Origin: Ehretia macrophylla
Taxonomy: Eukaryota; Streptophyta; Magnoliopsida; Boraginales; Ehretiaceae
Direction: 5' to 3'
Assembly (NCBI GenBank): GCA_037974665.1
Contig: CM075775.1
Location: 34,681,652-34,745,651 of the forward strand
Length of the DNA stretch: 64,000 nucleotides
The position numbers and the translations under genes were made by a program. The notes beneath the pieces are model-generated. The model saw only the letters and a list, made by a program, of their open reading frames with translations, was not told the DNA's origin and searched no databases. Shown here piece by piece: positions 1 through 10,772 of the stretch. Positions within the stretch are counted from its first letter, which is position 1; every line of letters starts with the position of its first letter.

Positions 1-276
1 ATTAAGAACAAAACTTCAAAAATAAAGTAAAAATTCAAACTTATGACCAATTACAAACTTCTTCATACTTTAACTATTCGAGTTCTATCCTCGGGCAATG
101 TTAGATTTCCGATGATTGCTAAGGTACTAGAACCTTTTGTTTCCGTAACCAAAAGGGAAACTTTTTGCTTTAGTGGGGGGTAGAACTATATGGGACCTAG
201 AAGATCGTACAATCACGAGAGGATCATTAATTTGCAAGCATCAAAAGTGAATGAAATTCATGGTGGTTGAAGTCCA

Positions 277-570
277 ATGAATTTGAAACAAGCTGTTGAG
301 TTTGCTTCAAGACTTGGACTAAGTTATATCATCTTTAAAAGTGATGTACTTGTTATTTTGAATGCTATTAACTCTTTTAATTACGTTTCTTCTTAAGTTA
401 TCAAATCTATTGTGAAAAATATTAAGTTAATTACAGTTAAAATTGACCATGTTAAATTTCAATTTGTTAATTATTATAGTTATTGTTAATTGCCTTGCAA
501 GGTATTAAATGTTTGGTGATAAAAGCACGTCGAAGGTAAACGCTAGAAGCACGCTAACAATGTTGTGATT
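277..570 (+). pseudogene. Degraded RNase H-like domain (LINE or RVT_3 type)
   Basis: From 277 the plus strand reads a peptide containing KQAVEFASRLGLSYIIFKSD followed by VLVILNAINS. This is the alternating helix and strand pattern of plant retroelement RNase H domains, in which the IIFKSD aspartate is the usual catalytic position. A stop interrupts the frame near 394. The frame then resumes with VIKSIVKNIK and a DHVKFQFVN stretch, matching the later part of such domains, and decays after another stop near 487. No poly(A) tail or boundary is visible. I infer an old retroelement remnant, not a working gene. Confidence 0.6.
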
Positions 571-620
571 GGTACTCAATAGCTTATAAACTATTCTTTA
601 ATGCATTTCACAATAACTGT

Positions 621-943
621 GCTCCGTTTGTTTGCCGTAAAATAATTTATTGAAAATAAAATAAAATACTAAAAAATATTTTTTGGTGTTTAGATATGTA
701 GTAAAAAATATTTTTTAACACGAGATTTTATAAAAAATATATGCATATACACATATAATATATATGTTAACTGCAAGGGTGAAAGGTGGGTAAGGTAGGA
801 TAGGGGTGGGGTGGGTGGGGTGGGGGTGAAGTGGGTGAATTTTGAAAAATATTTTTAGTTGACCAAATTTTTCGTGTTACCAAACATCAAAAAATTCAAA
901 AAATATTTTTCAAAAAAATAATTTACTGCGAACAAACGGAGTC
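621..943. mobile_element. MITE, GCTCCGTTTG terminal-repeat family
   Basis: The left end GCTCCGTTTGTTTGCCGTAA is mirrored on the right by GCGAACAAACGGAG. The AT-rich interior carries repeated AAAATATTTT blocks. Three relatives lie at 25.6, 30.5 and 43.7 kb. This copy has no coding capacity and its terminal bases have diverged, so no target duplication can be named. Confidence 0.7.
803..826 (+). other. G-run tract, possible G-quadruplex
   Basis: Five runs of three to five G are separated by single T residues, inside a longer G-rich stretch (about 785-838) in the middle of the MITE. It fits the usual G-quadruplex pattern with one-base loops. Any function is unknown. Confidence 0.6.
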
Positions 944-2370
944 TGAGACACTATGTAGAGGCATATTTGGGAAAATTATAAATAAAAAAAAGGAAAAACA
1001 ATTTTCAGAAATAAGTCTTTCCGTAACAAATATATAATATTGAAATTTAGTTTTGGCAAAAATATAAAAAATAAAAATTTTATTTTGGTGATTAAGTCTT
1101 TCGGTTGGAAATATAAAATTTTGAAATCTTAGTGCGTTGGCTCATTAGATATTTTTGGTTGAGGAGAAAAGAATGCCAAAAAAAAAAGAGACATTTTTCT
1201 TATTTTCGGACTCATTTTTTTTATTTTCGGAAAACTTGCCCCTTTTTTAACTTAATTATTGAAAATGCTTCTAAAAGACATACCAGTAAGATAGTAATTG
1301 TAAATAACACTTTTGGAAACTAATAAAAGATATTGAAATATAGTGCATTTGATCATTAAGGTATTGTTAGTTTACGAAAAAAAAAAAAAAGAATACAAAA
1401 CTATCCCTTTTTAACTTATTTATCAAGCATACTTCTTTAAAAAACAATTTAAAAGTTCGTGCTATATTTTCTATTATTTTAACATTTTCCCCATCTTCTA
1501 TAGTGGAATCAAACATATCTTAAAACTTTGGACCTCCTTACCTCCTACAAACATTGTATGACAACATACTAGTAAGGTGGTAATCATAAATTGGAGGTAT
1601 ATGTAAAAAATATAATCTTTTGTTGTTCTTTTTCATCCTAGATGCAAGCAAAAGCATCATAATTACTAGGTGGACAAATATTTAACCATGAATAATAAAT
1701 CGCATTATATACTCTTACCACGTCTCTTCTATTCTTTTCCTCTCTCATCAAATAGGTTGGTGTGCACATATTTTGCCTCACCTTTAGTATGCAATTCCTT
1801 GTCAAACTTGAGAATTAATTCCAACAAAAAAGTTGCAAAAGGTATGAATTTTACTTCCATGCGGATATGATTGGTTACGAATGTGAAATAAAAAATATGT
1901 ATAAAGCTTACTTTTTTGTATTAAAGGGTCATAATCGCCTGAAAGCACTGCTCAAAATGTATATGTCATAGCATCTATGTGACATAGCCTTCAAGTTTTC
2001 CTGTAGTCAATAGTATATGATACGTTAAAATTTATGCGTTGATCCAAGTGAACAAAAGACGACTTGTTTAAGTGAATAATTTTGACTTGAAAGCTTTGTT
2101 ATAATAGAGGTAAAAGTTAAAGTTAATGACTAATTAAAGTGTGTTGTAGGTCCAACTCCACCATGATTCCTTTTGAATGGACATAATCAAAGTTTGAAAT
2201 GCCACATCACCAAGATTAATTATTAATTCATTGTGACAATAAAAGTCATCTCATAAGTCGTATTTGGTACGTTCTAAACAAGCACCCAATGTTAACGTTA
2301 AAAGCATCCAATTTTTTTAAACGATCACATGCTTATCTAATATACGAGACTTTGTAAAGATCAAACGTCA
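944..2370. other. Intergenic, AT-rich, no gene seen
   Basis: The stretch holds low-complexity A/T runs. A motif containing AAGTCTTTC occurs near 1012 and again near 1093, both before TTGAAAT or TTTGAAAT, suggesting a local duplication. The short open frames here have no coding character. Confidence 0.5.
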
Positions 2371-2379
2371 AAAATTTAA

Positions 2380-2858
2380 GGGTGAATAGTCTTGAATATC
2401 TCTGTACTTAAACGAAATTAACTATAATTTTTTTGTGGTTCACTCGTTGATACACACTACCCTCTCTGTCAATTTTTTTTGTCAAAACCGACAGAAAGTA
2501 TACTACACACGCATAAAATGTAATTTTTATTAGTTTTTAACATATTTAATAATAAAATAATATATATATTTTTTATTTAGTAATAAATAAAAAAATAGGT
2601 GAAAATAAAAAGAAAAAAGAAAAATTATTATTTTTTAATTACTAATATTATTTTATTATTAAATACGTTAAAAACTAATAAAAATTGCATTTTACGTGCG
2701 TGTAGTACACTTTCCGTCAGTTTTGACAGAAAATTTGACGGAGGGGGGTGGTGTGCATCAACAGGTGGACCACAGGAGAGTCCGACTATATTTTTTGGAC
2801 CACATGAGAGTTATAGCTAGTTTCGCTTAACCATAGGAGAGTCTGAGACTATTCGCCC
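2380..2858. mobile_element. Mutator-type foldback element (MULE-MITE) with 9-bp TSD
   Basis: The ends GGGTGAATAGTC and GACTATTCGCCC are inverted. Homology continues inward for about 200 bases on each side, including matched blocks GTTTTTAACRTATTTAATAA on the left arm and its complement on the right. The 9-mer AAAATTTAA sits directly outside both ends, at 2371-2379 and 2859-2867. Long terminal inverted repeats with a 9-bp duplication are typical of the Mutator superfamily. There is no transposase, so the element is non-autonomous. A related truncated copy lies at 6680. Confidence 0.85.
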
Positions 2859-2867
2859 AAAATTTAA

Positions 2868-4087
2868 TAGAGATTTATGCCAATTAGTTTGTAGACAAGT
2901 GTTGTCCATATATGAATAGATTAGCGCGAAATTACAATCCTAGTTATAAAACAAAATAAGAGACATACGAGGGACAAACTTTTTTAAGAATGATTGTTTA
3001 ATTTTACGAATTTATCTTATTTTTAATGAAAAAGAAAAAGAAAGCACAACAAGTCATGTCAGCGAAGCTAATATTGGTAGTAAAATAATATAAATGTGTC
3101 CTCTATGAGCTAAAAAAACTCCTTAGGCAGCTGAACATAAGGATAACAACAAAGTGTTTGAAATTGTTTTGACAGGTTGGTTAGATTGGGCTCTTAAAGC
3201 AAGACATGTTTTCATATAGGACACACGTTTACATGTTTATAATTCATTAGATAGGTGTCTTTCTCACTGCAATGTTCAACTCAAGGCAAATATGATTAAT
3301 GGAACTATACGAGGTCCAGGTCTCGATAAGTAGACAGCATTGAAGATGCAGCCATTACCAGCGAAGTTAGCCGAAAAATCAGTTGCACTCCTGGCAGTAT
3401 AGGTACGTTTTTTTACCCATGCTCGAAAGGTGCGAGCGAGAGGCCAAGTAGGACTATTCAATAATCATTTTAAGCGATGTCTTTTTCCGTTTATCTTTTT
3501 TCAATAGCAGGAACAATGGAACAAGAATTTAATCAACTATAGAGTTTCTTAAACATTGATTCATACCATAATTCACCGGCCTATTTGTGTGTATAAGACA
3601 CGCTAAGCTCAAAATTTTAAATTAACGAGTGAGACTAGTGTCAGAAATTTAAAAAATAATTATTTGGGCCTCAAATCAACTAATCTAAAATAGTTAATCC
3701 AAACTATTTTTTAAACTCACAATAATCACACTTAGAAACCATATCATATTTAGTACTTCTTCCACCGATGTATAAGATTTTAGAAGTGGTTTCTACCACT
3801 TTCTTAGTGTAGCACTCCATTTCATATAGTACTTAACTTCCACATTCAGCTAACAACTGATGCTGAATACATGGTTTATCCAAGTTATTAATTAAAGTCA
3901 AGACATCCACTTATAAACAACTCACTAATAATGTATCACACCAATGTAGGATATTACAATCACTTCTGGTTGAGGACGCATTGTCAGAGATACAATTACA
4001 TACTCATGACCAATTAAGTAATGCAAAACTTTAAAAATAACTCGTATAATTTTAAGAAGTGGCTCCCGCCATGCACAACAGCCACTT
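2868..4087. other. Intergenic; one unassigned higher-GC island
   Basis: Most of this stretch is plain AT-rich sequence. Around 3285-3470 the composition becomes more balanced, and the plus strand reads peptide pieces such as MINGTIRGPGLDK and then LKMQPLPAKLAEKSVALLAV, broken by stops. It could be a decayed gene piece, but I do not recognise the family. Confidence 0.3.
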
Positions 4088-4332
4088 ATGAAAACAAAAA
4101 TGATTCATAAATATTCGACTTGAGTAGCCTTTCCACGTATGCATTCGAAGAGCAAAGTAAAACAAGTAAAGATATGGATGATTTCTCTAAATGCCAAAAA
4201 CTTCAGATCCCCTAGCAGACAGAGAACAAAGACAGATTATGTCCATTTGCCTTTTTTCTCTCATGAAAACAAAAATGATTCATAAATATTAGACTTGAGT
4301 AGCCTTTCCACGTATGCATTAGAAGAGCAAAG
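4088..4332. repeat. Direct repeat of about 70 bp
   Basis: The block starting ATGAAAACAAAAATGATTCA and ending near AGAGCAAAGT occurs at 4088-4158 and again at 4263-4332, with two mismatches that I can see. The spacer is about 104 bases. It looks like a recent local duplication. Confidence 0.8.
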
Positions 4333-4587
4333 TTGTAATATGATGATATTATTCAAGACTCTAATTATTTTGCATTTCTTATTAGGGCCTAAAGGTTACC
4401 TAGTTCCCAAGTCTAATGGTGCAAAAGTCGTACATTTTTGGACCGCTGATCTGGGGGAATACTGGGCTTTCATCAATGTTTAGCCTGGTTAGCTATTAAA
4501 GTGGAATTGACAAAAGCCAATATTGAATCTTAAAGCTTAGCCCAAAGTTCTTAGATGAAATTTCTTCTCTTAAACCGATTCAAGAAG

Positions 4588-4755
4588 TGTCGAACTACTT
4601 GATGTACGAGAGCTACACGTGAAACTCTGCTATGCCTTCGTGAGTGCTTGCGATATGGAAATGAGTGGGTGTCAAACTGCTTGATGTGTGCGTGCAACAC
4701 GTGAAGCATCGCCATAGGCACTATGAGTGCTTATAGCACGCAAATAAGTGCGTGA
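4588..4755. repeat. Two diverged tandem units of about 83 bp
   Basis: Both units carry a CTTGATGT motif, then ACACGTGAA, then a GAGTGCTT motif, in the same order and spacing. They have diverged more than the repeat at 4088. Confidence 0.55.
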
Positions 4756-4889
4756 TTTCAACAATGTCCATTCGACTTTGGCTGGCTCAAGTTCAATTAA
4801 CCTATCAATAGCACTCCACGACCCTTTTGATCTAGTAACTTTACCGCTTTCATTTATCTCTCTTGGGGTCTTCTTCCCCCATCCTCACC

Positions 4890-5411
4890 TGCCGTAATCA
4901 AGCACCTCTCACCAAATTTTCTTGGTTTTGGGGCTCTGACATCTACTAAGAGCCCTCTCTCTCTCTCTCTCTCTCTCCCTCTCATACTCTTTGGTTTTCA
5001 CTTTCTCTCTATTTTTCTTATGTACATATTTAGATTTGCTTATATTGTTGTGGTTTTTGGTGTGTTGTTGTTTGTTGGATGCTATTTGGGGTCCTCAAAA
5101 TTGTGACTGGAGTTTTGTCTCCGTTGTTCACAATCCTTGTCAATGCCTATCTTTCTCGCCTGACCACGTCCAGCTCCTTTCAATGCAAGCCAACTTTGTG
5201 ACAGATTGAGTTGCTTTAGCAATTCTAATAGATCCTCTTCCCTCTGTATGGTGGTTTTCACCCCCCTTGGCATTGTCTGTACTGTTTGTATGTTTTCTGG
5301 TTAGTTTGAGTGTGTTTCTCTTGGGTTCTTATATAGTTCAAGCTCGATCAATCCTTGTATGTCTTGTTTTTAATTAATAATTTTGTTTTTGACAAAAAAA
5401 AAAAAACACTT
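4890..5411 (+). mobile_element. Possible retroelement fragment with poly(A) tail
   Basis: A (CT)n tract at about 4951-4975 is followed by sequence ending in TTTGTTTTTGAC and a run of about 14 A at 5396. That 3' ending resembles the TTGCTTTAGC-poly(A) ends of the LINE copies at 39.06 and 61.39 kb. The interior peptide is not recognisable. On the minus strand a 63-residue frame (5082-5273) begins MPRGVKTTIQREEDLLELLK; I cannot assign it. Confidence 0.3.
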
Positions 5412-5448
5412 CACTGTCTGTTTATTTTCTTAGTTTTTATTTTAATTT

Positions 5449-5600
5449 GGGTAAATTATTTTAAGAGTCACTGAATTGTACCCCTAGTTTTATTTTGACT
5501 ATTAAACTATTTTTGGTTTAAAAAGACCATTAATTTTTTAAGTTGGTTTCATTAAAACTAGTCCGTCAGATAACGATAAAAAGAAGTAACAAAAAAAAGG
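5449..5600. mobile_element. Possible single terminal repeat of a Mutator-like element
   Basis: The text starting GGGTAAATTATTTTAAGAGT, with repeated phrases for a stretch that resembles conserved plant Mutator-like ends, occurs once here. No inverted partner is seen nearby, so this is a weak call based on resemblance only. Confidence 0.25.
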
Positions 5601-6679
5601 TTAAAATACAAATAGTTAAATTTAAGTGGCTCATATACTGTAATTTTTTTCTTTATATTTTTATTTTTCCATTTCCTATTGTTTTCCTTTTTTCTCTATA
5701 TACGGCAAGATGCGATAAAGACCTGAAAGTCCAAAGTCCCATTTCCAATTCCATTAAGCTTTTTAGTGCAACGACTCGTTGGGTTGTGAGTGAGTGAGGC
5801 GAGGAAGGGCTGCTCACAGCCGGTTACTTTAGCAGTGCGCAGAAATGATGCTGATGTTGCTTAAGCGCCTGGGCCTTAGAGGTTGGACAAATTTGGTGGC
5901 CCAACTTATGATGGACTTAATATTGCTATGATGTGTGGAAAACTTTTAAGGTTCGTTTAATAACAATTTCGTCTTGTTTTATAATTAAAATGAATAAAAA
6001 AACTATTGGGGAAAAAAAAAAAAAAGCGAGATAGCATAGGACTGAAGTATTTGTTTGAATGAAAGTAATTCTGTCTGATGAGCAAAAGATATTGTTGGGT
6101 TGATATTACCCGTCATGAGTATACTCTTTTATTTCCACATGCCAAAATAATTGAGTAAATTCATTTAGAGGACAAATCAAGGTAAGCATTTTGTCCTTTT
6201 TTTCCACAAACGTTACATATTATTATGAGAAAAATTAATAATGGTAGTGATCATCCAATTATGATAACAGTAAGATTAAAAAAGAGCATTATCATTTTAC
6301 TATAATTGATCTCCTTCAAAGTTTTATAACGTCAAGTAAAGAAATACTAGATATTATTTTATTTTTATCATGTATGCTTACTTTGCATCTCAAACGAGAA
6401 TCGAGAAAAAAAATTAGTTATTTTGACATGAAAAATAGACATACATATAAAAAATAAAAAATAAAAAATAAAAAAAAGTTATATCTAACAACACTCATAA
6501 AGTAAGTACCATGCACTTTACAATTAATGCATATCCATGGCGATTCAGCTAACATTGCCAAGCTTGATGCTTGGGCTTGAAAACATTTCGGTCAGACAAA
6601 ATTTTCCATTTGGAATTGCACGCGACTTTTATGTGAGTGATGTTTATTTACAAACCCCATCTATTAGTTTTTCGAATTA
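5601..6679. other. Intergenic, no gene seen
   Basis: The first 300 bases have somewhat balanced composition; the rest is AT-rich with A runs at 6010 and 6450. No exon-like reading frame with splice sites was found on either strand. Confidence 0.45.
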
Positions 6680-6960
6680 GGGTGAATAGTTTCGGATTAC
6701 TTTGTGATCAAGCGAAATTAATTATAATACTCCTGTAGTCTAAAAAATATAACCGGACTCTCCTGTGATCTACCCGTTGATGAACACCACCCATCTCCGT
6801 CAATTTTTCCGTCCAAATTAGCTAAAAGTGTTAACCACGCGCAAGTAATGCGATTTTTAATAATTTTTAACGTATTTAATAATAAAATAATATTAATTAT
6901 TAAAAAATATTAATTTTTTCTTTTTTCTTTTCATTTTCATCTATTTTTGTATTTACTAAA
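6680..6960. mobile_element. Truncated copy of the 2380 Mutator-type element
   Basis: It starts GGGTGAATAGTTTCGG. It then follows the complement of the right arm of the 2380 element: AAGCGAAATTAATTATAA, CCGGACTCTCCTGTG, TTGATGAACACCACCC, and a GTATTTAATAATAAAATAAT block. The match runs into the element's centre (TTTTCATTTTCATCTATTT) and stops, and the second arm is missing. It is an arm-plus-centre remnant. Confidence 0.75.
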
Positions 6961-8032
6961 AAAAATCAAAAAAGTTTGATTAATTCCAACATAATTTTCT
7001 TTTGAATTGAAAACTTGGTCAAATGTATATACATTACTTTTTTGTCATGCTAAAATAACAAAAAAAAAAATTATTTATCTATTTTATTTTAGTATGTCAA
7101 CTAAATATTTTCATAAAATACGATAAATGAATAATTAATAAAACTAAAGTGATATTTAGTATTTTTTTTAGTTCTAACCCGCAACTAGTGTTCACCTCTT
7201 AGGTGGTGGACGACAAAAAGAAGACAAGGTATACAGTCACACAATTTGTTTTTTTTTTGTTTACGTGACATTATTCAATTCTCAATTTGTTTGTTTACAC
7301 GTGATAATCACTATATAAAATGTCAATTTTTTAAATTTCTTTTTTGTCAAAACATGAAAACTCGATTAAAGGTGATGTTTGAACGATACAATTTAAATGA
7401 TTATACAAGCAATGCCATCCACAAATTTTGTAAGTCCAAAGACGTCTCTGAACTTGAATTAAACCAAAATCATATTTATGACACATTATCAAATGACAAG
7501 GATTGCTAGAGAAGCACACAAAAAGGCTCAAGATCATGTGTCCCCTTTCAACATGGTCCCCTTCGCCACTTCATTCATTGCCCCAAAAATATTTGTCTCC
7601 AACTATTCAAAAGTCCAAAAACAGCATAGACGACAATCATATATGGAAAGTGAATATTATAAATCTACAGTAAAACAAAACACACACGAAACACACGAGC
7701 AATTCGACATCCGCCACGTGTCAAACACGTGTAAAGGATTCTTGCACTAGCTCTCAGCTTACATTGTCACACTTACCAACACTACGTAGATTAAAATTCA
7801 TGTAAATTCTACTAATAATATGAACGCCGTTAAATCTGACTGACGAGATTCAATAGTATTAGACCTATCAATTTTTTCATCCTTTTCTTGATGTCCTTTT
7901 GGGTTCTAAACATGACTCCTCCATATTCGAAATTTGACATTCTAATATAAATTTGAAAAAAAAAATGAAATATTACATCACTAAAAGAAAAGGTAAAAAC
8001 TAGCAAAATATCGTTTTCTAATATGAAAGGAC
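6961..8032. other. Intergenic, downstream of the TIGR01589 gene
   Basis: AT-rich sequence. The two overlapping frames between 7246 and 7750 lack conserved motifs. A GCCACGTGTC and ACACGTGT pair lies near 7713-7732. Confidence 0.4.
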
Positions 8033-8836
8033 CTAGTCACAGTTGTTGGTATTTTTTGGAGAAGAATCCAAAAGCAACTTGTGGATTCTTTGCCTCGTCT
8101 CCATTTCCGATGCTCTCTCTTCTCTACTCTTCAAATAAGCTTCAAAAAACTCTTTGTTCTCCTTCTCTAACTCCTTCCACACTGCAACAACATTCAAAAA
8201 AAATATTAATTAAAAGTTGAACATATAAGCATTTTAATATACTTCTATCATGTCCTAAAAAGCATGAGCATTAATAAGATTGTAATACTCGATATATACT
8301 GTATTAAAAAAAAAAAAAAATCAAATTAAGGTCTATTATGTGCGGTGACCTTGCAGAAATAAAACTAAACAATAGTACTCGAGAGTTGATTTAATGTCGA
8401 AACACATGTTTATATGCAACTATCCAAGAATTGGGTAGAACGATAAGATGGTGATCTATTTTAATCAGAGGTTTTTAACTCGAGTCATAACTTTGCTCTC
8501 TATTATACTATTAAAAAAAAAATTATTATTTCTTATGATTATCATATTCATTGTTCATGGAACTAAAAGATGTTGAGGCTAGAAACTTAAAAGGTTGAAG
8601 AGACCTGTAGCAGTGATGACTGGTGTGATATTTGCATGTTTAGAAAGAGCTTCCATGCACTCCTCTTTGCTCATATTGAAAATGATGCACTCTTCAATAA
8701 GATGTTGCACCTACATATTAATAATACTATCTTGATAAATCCTCACATCATATTGTATTTTCATAACATCAATCACCAAAAAAATCAAAAGATGTGTACT
8801 TACCATGTGGATGTACTGAGCAGAAGAATCACCCAT
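8033..8836 (-). CDS. Small plant-specific protein, TIGR01589 family, 95 aa
   Basis: Three exons on the minus strand join cleanly: 8836-8804 (33 bp), 8710-8605 (106 bp) and 8181-8033 (149 bp), with GT-AG introns, ending at TAG. The protein starts MGDSSAQYIHM and continues VQHLIEECIIFNMSKEEC, then MEALSKHANITPVITAT, then VWKELEKENKEFFEAY, with a charged tail. The combination of VQHLIEEC, MSKEECMEAL and VWKELEKENKEFF marks the uncharacterised plant family TIGR01589; residues 12-66 are the conserved core. No signal peptide or membrane segment is visible, and the last 30 residues are hydrophilic. The start is supported by an in-frame TAG upstream. Function is unknown. The promoter side (9.0-9.5 kb) has G-box and CCAAT-like motifs. 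The family call is firm; no role can be inferred. Confidence 0.88.
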
Positions 8837-9360
8837 AATTTTTTTTTCCCAAGGAAACAAATGGTCGATTTTGTACTAAAACGTACGATAAAACAAGGAA
8901 TTCTAAACCACGAAATATATAATCAAGATTACAGATTCAGATTCTGCGGTTCAAACAAAACGAACATTAATAACTTGTAATAAAAAATAAAAGAGAATGG
9001 AATAAACTTGAAACACTGACGTGTGAACAACCGATAAGTAGGTAGAAGAGGCTAGAATTTCAGGTTGAGAAAGTTGGAGAAGAGAAAAAGAGAAAAAAAG
9101 TGGGGCAAAGAAGGTGAAGAAACTACTACATAAATAGGGCTAAATGGTTGAATATTATGACCATGTTTGAAGATTGGTAGGTTTTATGACCCAAAAAAAA
9201 AAAAAAAAAAGAATTGGTAGGTTTGATAACAAAGAAAAATATTACTTATTGTAAGCACTAAAAGTTATTATAATATTTATAGGATATGATAATGTGAATA
9301 TTTTATAATAATAAAGTGAGGAGTGATGAGGTGATGTAGTGGGATGGTGGGGTCAGTAGT
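8837..9360 (-). other. 5' leader and proximal promoter of the TIGR01589 gene
   Basis: The first part, read on the minus strand, is CT-rich (the plus strand has AGAAAAAGAGAAAAAAAG at about 9080), typical of plant leaders. There is an A run at 9190-9208. The transcription start cannot be fixed by eye. Confidence 0.35.
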
Positions 9361-9370
9361 CCCACGTGGG
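9361..9370. promoter_or_regulatory. Palindromic G-box CCCACGTGGG
   Basis: A perfect 10-base palindrome with the CACGTG core bound by plant bZIP and bHLH factors lies about 525 bases upstream of the TIGR01589 start codon. A second CCACGTGAT core lies at about 9458, and an inverted CCAAT motif (GATTGGCTG) follows at 9382. Their use is inferred from position. Confidence 0.5.
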
Positions 9371-9408
9371 ACGAGAGCAATGATTGGCTGGGAGGGGATT
9401 ACAGAAGA

Positions 9409-9487
9409 TTTTATCAATGGGCCGTGCCTTGTTGGAACGTGTCCAGTGAGGCAATGTCCACGTGATGAAATTGGCCCACACCTCTAT
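9409..9487. repeat. G-box block, copy 1 of 2
   Basis: The sequence around GGCCGTGCCTTGTTGGAACG, then GTGTCCAGTGAGGCAA, then CCACGTGATGAAATTGG matches 10361-10437 in the same order (GGCGGTTTCTTGTTGGTACG, GTGTCAAGTGACACAA, CCACGTGATGAATTGG). Each copy is followed within about 70 bases by a hairpin MITE. Confidence 0.7.
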
Positions 9488-9548
9488 TTTTTTTTCTAAA
9501 ATACCCAAAGCCCGACACAGTAAATATAGCACAAGATTCTAGAGTAAA

Positions 9549-9882
9549 CGCATCCTCAATGGAATTTTTAAATGTAAAATTTTCTTAATTTAGGTATTTT
9601 TAGAGATTTCAGTCTCTAAAAACAATACTATTCATAGCAAAAGTACATGGAGTCCACCACTTTTAGTTTAAAAGATGTTAAAATAGAGACCTAATCTCTA
9701 TTTTCTTCTACAAATTTGTTTAAAAAAATAGAGATTGGGTCTTTATATTAGCATCTTTTAAGTCAAAAGTGGTAAACTTCACGTACTTTTATTATGAATA
9801 GTATTATTTTTAGAGACTGAAGTCTCTAAAAATATCCAAATTAAAAAAATTTTATATTTTAAAAACTCCATTAAAAATAGCT
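9549..9882. mobile_element. Hairpin MITE with arms of about 160 bp
   Basis: The arms pair over nearly the whole length: ATTTTTAGAGATTTCAGTCT on the left and AGACTGAAGTCTCTAAAAAT on the right, then GTAGTACTATTCAT-like and CCACTTTTA blocks in mirror order, meeting near 9716. The ends resemble the TCCTCAATGG end of the element at 40593. The outermost bases have diverged, so the exact limits are uncertain. Confidence 0.75.
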
Positions 9883-10360
9883 TAAGAGTAATCATGACGG
9901 AAATATTTTACCCAGTTTATTTTTCTTTAATAGCGAGATTAATGCATTTATCAGGAAAGTAAGTCGAGTTATCCTTATCTTCTTCTGATTTATCACCAAC
10001 AGTCTTTTTGTAGAAAGTCAAAATCTACCTATGTACGGATGTAATTCATTTGAAATCTGATATTAATTTAGCGTATTCGCTTACCATCCTTGAAATGCAT
10101 TTGAAAGGACTATGTGGAGAGATCTTTTGTTAATGTTATTTCATCTATCAACAATAGCTTTAACCATATTGAATATTTTTTTTTCTCTTTTCTTCTTATT
10201 TAAAAAGAGGCTTAAGGCTAATCCTGTCTTACTTTCAAATAATATTGTACAGTTTAAAAATTAATTTTAAAATTTACATATTCAAAATAATAATCATACT
10301 ATTAGAACAAACATTCATAGGGCCATATCCAAGTTTTCCTCGACTGAATAAAGGTCAAGG

Positions 10361-10437
10361 TTTATCAAGTGGCGGTTTCTTGTTGGTACGTGTCAAGTGA
10401 CACAACTCCCACGTGATGAATTGGGTCTACAGATTTC
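10361..10437. repeat. G-box block, copy 2 of 2
   Basis: Second copy of the block described at 9409, about 950 bases away. It ends at the left edge of the hairpin MITE at 10444. Confidence 0.7.
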
Positions 10438-10443
10438 TATTTA

Positions 10444-10769
10444 GGCTATCTTTACCAGAGTCTCTAAAATAGAGACTCTGATATCGTATAATTATTACCT
10501 AATATAGTTCATTTAGTGAAACAAAAATTCATAAAGTAGAGATTAAAATTACCAAAAGTGGATCCGAGTCTCTAAAAAGTACAGAGTCTCTAAAAATATT
10601 AACAAATTTGTTAATATTTTTAGAGACTCTATACTTTTTAGAGATCTGAGTACACTTTTGGTGATTTTAATATCTACTTTATGAATTTTTATTTTACCAA
10701 ATAAATTATATTATGTAATAATTATATAATACTAGAATTTCTATTTTAGAGATTCTGATAAAGACAGCC
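10444..10769. mobile_element. Near-perfect hairpin MITE with TTA duplication
   Basis: The left arm starts GGCTATCTTTACCAGAGTCT and the complement of the right arm starts GGCTGTCTTTATCAGAATCT. The arms stay aligned for about 163 bases up to the centre AACAAATTTGTT at 10601-10612. TTA flanks both ends (10441-10443 and 10770-10772). GGC ends with a TTA duplication fit PIF/Harbinger (Tourist-like) elements. Transcription through it would give a long hairpin. Confidence 0.85.
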
Positions 10770-10772
10770 TTA

